Assembly: GCA_028688175.1 (NCBI GenBank)
Contig: JAQTYS010000158.1
Coordinates: 1-6,284, forward strand
DNA from: Methanothrix sp.
GTDB lineage: Archaea; Halobacteriota; Methanosarcinia; Methanotrichales; Methanotrichaceae
Reading direction: 5' to 3'
Length of the DNA: 6,284 nt
Part shown: positions 1-4,779 of the stretch, piece after piece
Layout of the letters: each line of letters opens with the position of its first letter
Position numbering within the stretch: position 1 is the first letter of the stretch
Notes under the pieces: generated by a model
The model's database searches: none
Told to the model about the DNA's origin: nothing
The model's input: only the letters and a program-made list of their open reading frames with translations
Made by a program: the position numbers and the translations under genes

Positions 1-2
1 CA

Positions 3-374
3 CTGGTGATAGTAGGCTATATTCCCGGAAAAGGAGGGCGCGCCACTTCCTTTGCCGGCCTACTCCTGGGCGCCTATCGTAACGGCCAGCTGCACTACGT
101 TGGCCGGGTGGGATCAGGGTTTACCGACAGAGAGCTGGAAGAGATTGCCGCAGACTTCTCGCTCCTGGACTATTCTCCCTTTTACAATGCACCGCCGACG
201 CCACAGGTAAAATGGGTAAAACCGAGCCAGGTAGTGCAGGTCTCTGCCCTGGAGACCACACAAGACGGCCACCTGCGCGCCCCGGTCTTCCTGCGCATGA
301 GAGACGACAAAGAGCCACTAGAGTGCACACTAGATCAGGTACTAGATCAGGTGACTGCTCCTGTCAAAATTTGA
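3..374 (+). CDS. LigD-type ATP-dependent DNA ligase, C-terminal fragment (5' end outside window)
   Basis: The reading frame is open from the left edge (first whole codon at 3) to TGA at 372-374. The GTG at 6 is an internal valine rather than a start, because a complete ligase would need an adenylation domain upstream. The 123 visible residues match the C-terminal OB-fold domain of LigD-type ligases: 'VGYIPGKGGRATSFAGLLLG', then 'GRVGSGFTDREL', 'VKWVKPSQVVQVSALE', and near the end 'RAPVFLRMRDDKEP', the usual LigD ending. Enzymes of this family seal DNA nicks using ATP and take part in end-joining repair in bacteria and in some archaea such as Methanocella; a repair role here is inference. The active-site lysine and any polymerase or nuclease partner would lie to the left. 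The tail carries a perfect 12-bp in-frame duplication encoding LDQV-LDQV. The gene is convergent with the DUF1699 gene, with 55 bp between stop codons. Confidence 0.85.
   Translation: MVIVGYIPGKGGRATSFAGLLLGAYRNGQLHYVGRVGSGFTDRELEEIAADFSLLDYSPFYNAPPTPQVKWVKPSQVVQVSALETTQDGHLRAPVFLRMRDDKEPLECTLDQVLDQVTAPVKI
329..352 (+). repeat. Perfect 12-bp tandem duplication in the ligase tail
   Basis: ACTAGATCAGGT occurs at 329-340 and again directly at 341-352. The 12-bp unit keeps the reading frame and produces the repeated peptide LDQV-LDQV about ten residues before the stop. It looks like a recent small slippage duplication in a tolerant C-terminal tail. Confidence 0.9.
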
Positions 375-429
375 TTGCAAAAAACTGAGGGTTAGGCTAT
401 AGCCGGCCCCATGAGTTTGCACAGCCCAT

Positions 430-837
430 CTACGCCATCACCTGCTCCTTGAGAATATAGCGGATCAAGTCTTCCGAGAGCTTGGTCTCCCTTTGCAGCT
501 TCTTTACCGTCTCATCGATGCTGTTGCCCTCCGCCATGAGGCTGGATATCCGGCCCACAATCTTCTCGCCAACTGCGTAATACTCATCAATGTCCTTCCT
601 ATGGCCCCAAACATCTCCCCTCAAGAGCTGTACACCCTGGATCTCCAGGAATTGCTGGGCCGCCTTGGACATGGTCTCATGATAAGATGGCGGAATCTGC
701 ACGGCTCGCAGGCGCGGGCAGGACTGAACCAGGTTCATTACATCCATATTGGAGGCCCGGAAAGCCAGATGAACAAGCTGCTCGTTCCTGTTTAGGTCGG
801 TGATCTCCTTTTTAGAACTAACTACCCTCAGTTTCAT
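430..837 (-). CDS. DUF1699 family protein, function unknown
   Basis: The protein has 135 residues from ATG at 837 to TAG at 430-432. I recognise the DUF1699 pattern of methanogenic archaea: N-terminal 'MKLRVVSSKKEI' followed by 'NRNEQLVHLAFRASN' (about 16-30), 'SCPRLRAVQIPPSY' (39-52), then the well-conserved 'LLRGDVWGHRKDIDEYY' (71-87) and a helical tail with 'ETVKKLQRETKLSEDLIRYI' (109-128). There is no signal peptide, membrane segment or cysteine cluster, so a soluble cytoplasmic protein is expected. The tail, with its short helices, could be a helix-turn-helix-like or interaction segment, but this is weak inference. The frame extends to a TTG at 849. ATG 837 is preferred because the family starts at MKLRV and a TATA box (861-868) places transcription start close to 837, giving a leaderless or nearly leaderless mRNA. 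No function is known to me for the family. Confidence 0.85.
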   Translation of the reverse strand: MKLRVVSSKKEITDLNRNEQLVHLAFRASNMDVMNLVQSCPRLRAVQIPPSYHETMSKAAQQFLEIQGVQLLRGDVWGHRKDIDEYYAVGEKIVGRISSLMAEGNSIDETVKKLQRETKLSEDLIRYILKEQVMA

Positions 838-860
838 ATTACTTACCAATGCTCTTAAAA

Positions 861-868
861 TATTTATA
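861..868 (-). promoter_or_regulatory. TATA box of the DUF1699 gene
   Basis: The minus strand reads TATAAATA from 868 to 861. Its centre lies about 27 bases before the ATG at 837, the distance normally seen between an archaeal TATA box and the transcription start. This predicts a leaderless transcript beginning at or near the start codon; no convincing Shine-Dalgarno sequence stands before that ATG. Confidence 0.6.
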
Positions 869-903
869 GATAATGGTAATCATAGTAATCCTTAATTAGA
901 TAT

Positions 904-921
904 ACTGAGATCAGTAACTGA
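904..921. promoter_or_regulatory. Alternating ACTGA/TCAGT half-sites, candidate operator
   Basis: ACTGA (904-908), TCAGT (911-915) and ACTGA (917-921) alternate in orientation. They form two overlapping perfect palindromes: TACTGA-GA-TCAGTA (903-916) and TCAGT-A-ACTGA (911-921). The cluster lies upstream of the proximal DUF1699 TATA box and about where transcription from the distal TATA-like copy (931-938) would begin. This is the arrangement expected of a dimeric regulator's binding site, but no regulator can be named from the sequence. Confidence 0.35.
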
Positions 922-926
922 ATAGG

Positions 927-938
927 TAAAATATTTAT
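927..938 (-). promoter_or_regulatory. Second TATA-like copy, possible distal promoter
   Basis: TAAAATATTTAT on the plus strand (927-938) repeats exactly the 12 bases at 856-867 that contain the proximal DUF1699 TATA box, 71 bp away and in the same orientation. On the minus strand it reads ATAAATATTTTA. A transcript from it would start near 905-912, within the ACTGA/TCAGT cluster. It could be an alternative promoter or simply A+T-rich coincidence. Confidence 0.3.
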
Positions 939-1043
939 GCATCATCACTTATGCCAGGAGATATTTCCCAAGTTATGTCAATGATTTGAATATGTTTATG
1001 TGATACATCGATTTTTATTTTATGGAAGCTAGCCCTAAACTAG

Positions 1044-2024
1044 TTAGCGATAATGATCCTCTCGAAAAGATCTTACCGCAGCGGCGCAGTTGGCCAACAG
1101 CTTGCAGGCCAGATCTTGACTGGGCCAGGAGCCCAGGCCGCAGTCAGGCCCTGTCGCCCTCAGCCTATCTCCAAATTGAGCATGGGCTCGCTCCAGCCTC
1201 TTCCTCATGACCGGAGGTGATTCCCTTTCCAGGATCTCCCTTTCCAGCCTTGGCATATCCTGCCAGAGATTGACCCTGAGCTGTTCGTTCAAGAGAGCGG
1301 ACAAGGACAGAATATCGGTTCGTGCAATCCCTGCGCGAAGGTAGCTGTCCGTCTCCTCCAGTACCTTCTTATCGATCAACTGCAGATAGTCCGGATGGGA
1401 AGCGGACTCAATGCCCACGATGGAAATTCCCGGAACATGAGCACAAACCTCGGCGTAGAGAGGTGAATGCAAATGCACCTCGCAGTCCAATCCCTGACAG
1501 GGGGCGCTAGCAATCTGCAGGGCATCAACTATCTCGTCTTCGGAAAAAATAATATTGGAATTCAATCCCAGGCTGGGCTCGTCCAGAGATGCCACGGACA
1601 TCTTTCCTGCTTCCAATGACGCGCTAAAGAACCTGGCTACGCTATTTGCCAAGTTATTAAGAATATCCGGATAATGTGTCGCACCGAAGACCGAGATGTA
1701 AAGCTCCACCGGTCCGGTAACGCAAACCCGCACATCCCGGCCCGGATGCACAGCTTCCAGTTCCATGATCCGTGCATGCTCTTTCTTGATCAGATAGGGA
1801 TCCTGTGCATAGTCCGGATTCTCGATTGGGTCCATGAACATGCGGATCATATCCCTAAACTGTGGATAGGTAGGAACCTCCACCCCGGCACGACTCTTTT
1901 GGGCCAGAACATCGCGCACAAGATTCAGATATTGATCGCGAGACAAGCCATCCAGCCGGACGCCTTTGGGCAGGGGAAAGCTGCCGATATCATCGAAGAA
2001 TATGCCCTCAATTTGCCGCGACAT
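1044..2024 (-). CDS. Core-MetE-type (folate-independent) methionine synthase-like protein
   Basis: The 326-residue protein corresponds to only the C-terminal catalytic barrel of cobalamin-independent methionine synthase, as in archaeal core-MetE enzymes, which take a methyl group from methylcobamide or a corrinoid protein rather than methyl-folate. Visible landmarks are 'IGSFPLP' (13-19), 'VTGPVEL' (102-108), 'SLDEPSLG' (146-153; the DEP substrate-binding motif), 'EVHLHSP' (182-188), 'VGIESASHP' (203-211) and 'TGPDCGLGSWPS' (291-302). By comparison with MetE, His186, Glu206 and Cys295 would be zinc ligands. The cysteine usually found two residues after that histidine (His-x-Cys) is Pro188 here, so the metal site is altered or rearranged. 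The start at ATG 2024 is supported by GGTGAT six bases upstream. The gene follows threonine synthase with a 16-bp gap, so the two are probably co-transcribed. The fold assignment is firm; homocysteine methylation is likely but not shown by the active site. Confidence 0.75.
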   Translation of the reverse strand: MSRQIEGIFFDDIGSFPLPKGVRLDGLSRDQYLNLVRDVLAQKSRAGVEVPTYPQFRDMIRMFMDPIENPDYAQDPYLIKKEHARIMELEAVHPGRDVRVCVTGPVELYISVFGATHYPDILNNLANSVARFFSASLEAGKMSVASLDEPSLGLNSNIIFSEDEIVDALQIASAPCQGLDCEVHLHSPLYAEVCAHVPGISIVGIESASHPDYLQLIDKKVLEETDSYLRAGIARTDILSLSALLNEQLRVNLWQDMPRLEREILERESPPVMRKRLERAHAQFGDRLRATGPDCGLGSWPSQDLACKLLANCAAAVRSFREDHYR

Positions 2025-2030
2025 CCTTTA

Positions 2031-2036
2031 ATCACC
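2031..2036 (-). promoter_or_regulatory. Ribosome-binding site of the MetE-like gene
   Basis: The minus strand reads GGTGAT at 2036-2031, complementary to the archaeal 16S rRNA 3' end, with six bases before ATG 2024. It lies between the thrC stop and this start, so the gene has its own translation signal inside a shared transcript. Confidence 0.6.
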
Positions 2037-2040
2037 GTTT

Positions 2041-3390
2041 CTAGAGAAAGCGCCTCAGATACTCCTTCAAAGAGGCGTACTGTCCATCCAATCGTTCAAA
2101 GCTCTCCTCCAGCTCATCCAGCTGGGCCATGGCCGCAGGCAAAGGTGGATTTATGCCGGTGGCTCGCACGATCTCTTCCGGGAATTTGGCAGGGTCGGCT
2201 GTCTCCAGGGAAACACATGGGCTCGTGTCCCCGCATTCTTTTAAGTACTTCATGAGACCGGCCCAGGCCACGGCTCCGTGCGGCTCCAGCAGGACACCGT
2301 GCCGGACGTATGCCTCCTTGATGGTCTGGCGGGTCTCTTCATTTGTGATGGAAACGGCATAGAGATCTTTTCGCATGGCCGCCATATTCGGCTGTTGCCC
2401 TACGCGGCCTGTCTCATCCATCTTGCCGCCGTAAAGGCAAAAGAGGCGAGCGAGGTTACTGGGATGGCCGACGTTCATGGCATTGGAGATGCAGTTCTTG
2501 CTGGGACGGATGGGCTCATAGATGCCTGTATCCATGAAGCGGGGGAACTCATCGTTCTCATTGGTCGCCACCACGAACTTTTGCACGGGAAGGCCCATCT
2601 TCATGGCCAAGAGGCCACCCATGAGGTCCCCAAAGTTTCCGCTGGGCACTGAGAAGACGATTTCTTCACCCTTTGGCGCGGCGCGCGAGTGAGCATAGAA
2701 GTAATAGACGGCCTGGGGCAACAATCTGCCGATATTGATGGAATTGGCTGATGAGAGATTGAGCACAGAGAGATCGACATCGACAAAAGCCTGTTTAACC
2801 AGAGCCTGGCAGTCATCAAACTTGCCCTGCACAGCCAGCGGGAATATATTCTTGCCCAGGGTGGTCATCTGGCGGCGCTGCCTATCGGTAACCTCCTTTT
2901 CGGGGAATAATACTACTACCAATACATTATCCAGACCGTAGAAGGCATGAGCTACGGCCGAGCCCGTGTCTCCCGAGGTAGCGGTGAGGATGAGGATGCT
3001 TTTGCCTTCCAGGGCAAGGAAGTACTGGATCAGTCGGCCCATTGCCCTGGCAGCAAAGTCCTTGAATGAGCAGGTGGGACCACGATCCAGCCGCAAAACG
3101 TACTTTTCGTCATAAACTCGCTCTACAGGGACATCATAATTATAGGCGTCTTGCAGCATGGTCCGCAGGTCGGAGTCTGAGACCAGATCACCCAAATAAG
3201 GTTTGATGACCTCGTAGGCGATCTGCGGATAGCTCATATTGGAGAATTGCCCAATTCGGCTCCTGGGAATTTGGGGGATCTCTTCCGGCATATAGAGCCC
3301 CTTGTCCGGGGCCTGGCCCATCAAGAGCGCTGCTCGAAAGTCCACGCGCTCGGGATGGCCGTTGGTGCTGAAGAATTTGATAGCAGACAT
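2041..3390 (-). CDS. thrC: Threonine synthase
   Basis: This is a PLP-dependent fold-type II enzyme converting O-phosphohomoserine to threonine plus phosphate in the cytoplasm. From ATG 3390 it has 449 residues, typical of the longer ThrC class. The N-terminus 'FFSTNGHPERVDFRAALLMG' and 'DKGLYMPEEIP' is characteristic. The cofactor lysine is Lys110 in 'GPTCSFKDFAARAMG'. 'TATSGDTGSA' (136-145), 'SANSINIGRLLPQ' (about 214-226) and the phosphate-gripping 'SGNFGDLMGG' (250-259) follow in the expected order. The frame extends upstream to an ATG at 3438, but family alignment favours MSAIKFFST at 3390, and the TATA box at 3450-3457 puts transcription start near 3427, downstream of that earlier ATG. 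No Shine-Dalgarno sequence is evident before 3390. It is the first gene of an apparent operon with the MetE-like gene and is divergent from hdrED. Confidence 0.95.
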   Translation of the reverse strand: MSAIKFFSTNGHPERVDFRAALLMGQAPDKGLYMPEEIPQIPRSRIGQFSNMSYPQIAYEVIKPYLGDLVSDSDLRTMLQDAYNYDVPVERVYDEKYVLRLDRGPTCSFKDFAARAMGRLIQYFLALEGKSILILTATSGDTGSAVAHAFYGLDNVLVVVLFPEKEVTDRQRRQMTTLGKNIFPLAVQGKFDDCQALVKQAFVDVDLSVLNLSSANSINIGRLLPQAVYYFYAHSRAAPKGEEIVFSVPSGNFGDLMGGLLAMKMGLPVQKFVVATNENDEFPRFMDTGIYEPIRPSKNCISNAMNVGHPSNLARLFCLYGGKMDETGRVGQQPNMAAMRKDLYAVSITNEETRQTIKEAYVRHGVLLEPHGAVAWAGLMKYLKECGDTSPCVSLETADPAKFPEEIVRATGINPPLPAAMAQLDELEESFERLDGQYASLKEYLRRFL

Positions 3391-3449
3391 GTGTATGAGA
3401 AATAAGGTAACGCTGATCTTTAAGACTTTTCCATGCAAAGACCGAAATC

Positions 3450-3457
3450 CTTATATT
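3450..3457 (-). promoter_or_regulatory. TATA box of the thrC operon
   Basis: The minus strand reads AATATAAG from 3457 to 3450. Transcription is expected about 26 bases downstream, near 3427, leaving a leader of about 36 bases before ATG 3390. This placement also excludes the in-frame ATG at 3438 as the start codon. Confidence 0.5.
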
Positions 3458-3481
3458 CGATTATTGTCTAAAGCAGATTCG

Positions 3482-3503
3482 TCTAATATCGAAACAAATT
3501 AGA
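3482..3503. repeat. Short inverted repeat upstream of the thrC promoter
   Basis: TCTAAT (3482-3487) and ATTAGA (3498-3503) are perfect inverted copies with a 10-base spacer, about 25 bases upstream of the thrC TATA box. GTCTAA also recurs directly at 3466-3471 and 3481-3486. It could be a regulator site or chance in A+T-rich DNA. Confidence 0.3.
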
Positions 3504-3579
3504 TAGCATTGCTGATCTGAAAAATCCCATTAATCGGGAGGAAAACTTGCTTAGATTCGAAGCAGACTACTTGTTTGAA

Positions 3580-3594
3580 GATGCCCCAGGCATC
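3580..3594. repeat. Small perfect hairpin GATGCC-CCA-GGCATC
   Basis: A 6-bp perfect inverted repeat with a 3-base loop marks the left side of the G+C-rich island between thrC and hdrE. Confidence 0.5.
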
Positions 3595-3695
3595 GGTACA
3601 GGCATGAGACCGGCGAATTGGGATCTGCCCCAGGGACCAGAGCCCGGACCACAGTGGCCCAGAAAGAAGAGACCGCAGATTCTTTGAGGCAAAAA

Positions 3696-3730
3696 TGGGC
3701 CGGAGAGTGGCCTTCGCGGCCCCTGGCCCA
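3696..3730. repeat. G+C-rich stem-loop upstream of hdrE
   Basis: TGGGCC (3696-3701) pairs with GGCCCA (3725-3730), and the stem extends by a G-T and a G-C pair. After an asymmetric internal loop (AGAGT opposite C), GGCC (3709-3712) pairs with GGCC (3718-3721) around TTCGC. The 35-base element is close to self-complementary on both strands. No T-tract follows it, so it does not look like a terminator; it may belong to a structured RNA or a repeat element. Confidence 0.5.
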
Positions 3731-3802
3731 AAGACAATAGAGAAAGGCCAATCAATTTCAAGCACTTTTTTGCCAATTTACCAATTTTCTTCCCTGCACC
3801 TT

Positions 3803-3827
3803 TTTTACCCATTTCACCTGGGTAAAA
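3803..3827. repeat. Perfect 8-bp inverted repeat TTTTACCC/GGGTAAAA
   Basis: TTTTACCC (3803-3810) and GGGTAAAA (3820-3827) are exact inverted copies with a 9-base spacer, about 110 bp upstream of the candidate hdrED TATA box. A protein-binding site or the edge of a repeat element are possible readings. Confidence 0.5.
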
Positions 3828-3831
3828 GCAT

Positions 3832-3857
3832 GTGACAAGCAGCAGGTGACAAGTGAC
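3832..3857 (+). repeat. Direct repeats of GTGACAAG
   Basis: GTGACAAG occurs at 3832-3839 and 3846-3853, and GTGAC again at 3853-3857. The two full copies start 14 bp apart. They lie directly after the 8-bp inverted repeat and upstream of hdrED. Function is unknown. Confidence 0.5.
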
Positions 3858-3933
3858 GAACAAGTGTTTTTTGCAGATCATATTTATTATGAACCTTCGA
3901 ATCCATTGCAGCAATTTCAGGCGGCGGTGAGGG

Positions 3934-3943
3934 AATATTTAAG
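3934..3943 (+). promoter_or_regulatory. Candidate TATA box for hdrED
   Basis: AATATTTAAG follows a purine-rich GGTGAGGG that could serve as a BRE. Transcription would begin near 3965, giving an untranslated leader of about 60 bases. TATTTATTAT at 3881-3890 is an alternative further upstream. Confidence 0.35.
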
Positions 3944-4010
3944 TATTAGTTGTCAGGTAAGTTGGACACAAATGATGGTCGTATCGCCCCGATATAGTGA
4001 TAAATATAAC

Positions 4011-4017
4011 GAGGAGG
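4011..4017 (+). promoter_or_regulatory. Ribosome-binding site of hdrE
   Basis: GAGGAGG ends seven bases before ATG 4025. It decides the start, because another ATG at 4020 lies in a different frame and only three bases from this site. The strength fits a highly expressed catabolic gene. Confidence 0.75.
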
Positions 4018-4024
4018 AAATGAG

Positions 4025-4777
4025 ATGGCGTTCTACACGTTGGGCCTCACTTTTAATCTTGTGATTTTCCTGACAGTAATTGTACTTGCTGTTTGGGCAT
4101 ATGGTATATATTTCAACTTTAAGAAATGGGGCCTCGGATCCACCGGCTACCACGACCAGTTGCGCAATAGCTTCTGGCTCTTCCTTGCCACCTGGATTCA
4201 TGAGGCATTTAAGGATGGATTATGGGTATTTTTGAGGACTGTAGTGCTTGATGTTCTTCTATTGAGGAGGACGCTGGCCAGAAGCCCGGTGCGATGGGTT
4301 ATGCACATGTCCATGTTTTATGGATTCCTGATGCTTGCGGCACTTTCCGGCCTTGGACTTATGATCGATATCGTCGAGCATTTCAACCTGCTCGGGCTCT
4401 CTGCGCAGGCTGAGATGGCCAAGGAACTTCTGTCGCTGCCCTTCGATATCTTCGGCTACCTGCTTCTCATCGGAGCTACCATCGCCGTATCCAGGAGAAT
4501 CCTGCTTAAGTTCGTCCGTGACAACACCAGCGCCTATGATGCACTTTTGATCGGCGCAGTGTTCCTCATCACCGTTACCGGATTTTATGCTGAGTGGATG
4601 CGCGGCAATTCCTTCCTCATCGGGAATGCCTTTGAATATCCCATCTATGCTCCCCACTTCGCATTGATTCACACCGTTCTGGCAATTGGTCTGTTCGCTT
4701 TGATCTTGCCATGGAGCAAATACATCCACGTCATAGCCACACCCATGACCCTGATAGCCAATAGAGGAGGAGAATAA
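4025..4777 (+). CDS. hdrE: Heterodisulfide reductase subunit E, membrane cytochrome b
   Basis: HdrE is the membrane anchor of HdrDE. It takes electrons from reduced methanophenazine and passes them through b-type haems to HdrD. The 250-residue protein has about five hydrophobic spans (roughly 7-29, 93-116, 138-157, 172-192 and 212-230), as expected for this NarI-like cytochrome b family. Histidines placed to bind haem include His94 in 'WVMHMSMFYG', His211 and His216 in 'APHFALIHTVLA', and His235 in 'KYIHVIATP'; which are the true ligands cannot be settled here. His59 in 'ATWIHEAF' is another candidate. The conserved-looking 'RSPVRWVMH' loop precedes the second span. hdrD follows after two bases with its own GAGGAGG site, overlapping the hdrE 3' end, so translation of the pair is probably coupled. 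This pair is diagnostic of cytochrome-containing methanogens. Confidence 0.93.
   Translation: MAFYTLGLTFNLVIFLTVIVLAVWAYGIYFNFKKWGLGSTGYHDQLRNSFWLFLATWIHEAFKDGLWVFLRTVVLDVLLLRRTLARSPVRWVMHMSMFYGFLMLAALSGLGLMIDIVEHFNLLGLSAQAEMAKELLSLPFDIFGYLLLIGATIAVSRRILLKFVRDNTSAYDALLIGAVFLITVTGFYAEWMRGNSFLIGNAFEYPIYAPHFALIHTVLAIGLFALILPWSKYIHVIATPMTLIANRGGE
4764..4770 (+). promoter_or_regulatory. Ribosome-binding site of hdrD inside the hdrE end
   Basis: GAGGAGG lies within the last codons of hdrE, nine bases before ATG 4780. The same heptamer precedes hdrE, which suggests both subunits are made at similar high rates. Confidence 0.75.
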
Positions 4778-4779
4778 GA

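Larger units (their letters stand above)
3504..3930. other. Non-coding interval between the thrC and hdrED promoters
   Basis: This stretch lies inside a 634-bp divergent gap and shows no gene I recognise. About 3580-3740 is clearly richer in G+C than its flanks and contains several hairpin-capable segments, while 3750-3900 is rich in A and T with short repeats. Minus-strand frames are open across it, for example 3567-3812 (81 codons from ATG 3812, lysine-rich start) and 3499-3765. They resemble no family known to me, and two overlapping open frames in a G+C-rich tract are weak evidence for coding. It may be a structured RNA, a dispersed repeat copy or decayed sequence. Confidence 0.5.

Noticed and set aside
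395..404. GGCTATAGCC palindrome between the ligase and DUF1699 genes
   Set aside because: It is only 10 bp with no loop and no T-tract. It could serve neither gene as a hairpin terminator, and a palindrome this short is expected by chance.
1028..1048. CTAG-containing near-palindrome at the 3' end of the MetE-like gene as a terminator
   Set aside because: The pairing is short and no T-tract follows on the minus strand (it reads AAAATAAAAA), so a terminator cannot be supported.
1674..2255. 193-codon plus-strand frame spanning the thrC/MetE-like junction
   Set aside because: It crosses the boundary of two well-supported minus-strand genes and its translation resembles no protein family.
3896..3904. 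TTCGAATCC, resembling a tRNA T-loop
   Set aside because: The flanking bases do not form a T-stem, and no acceptor or anticodon arm can be found around it.
3999..4010. GATAAATATAAC as a TATA box for hdrE
   Set aside because: Transcription would start inside or after the start codon and would omit the strong ribosome-binding site at 4011-4017.
3846..4064. Plus-strand frame running into the start of hdrE, with an ATG at 4020 beside the GAGGAGG site
   Set aside because: It overlaps the hdrE start out of frame, holds the hdrED promoter region and has no recognisable content; spacing from GAGGAGG fits ATG 4025 much better.
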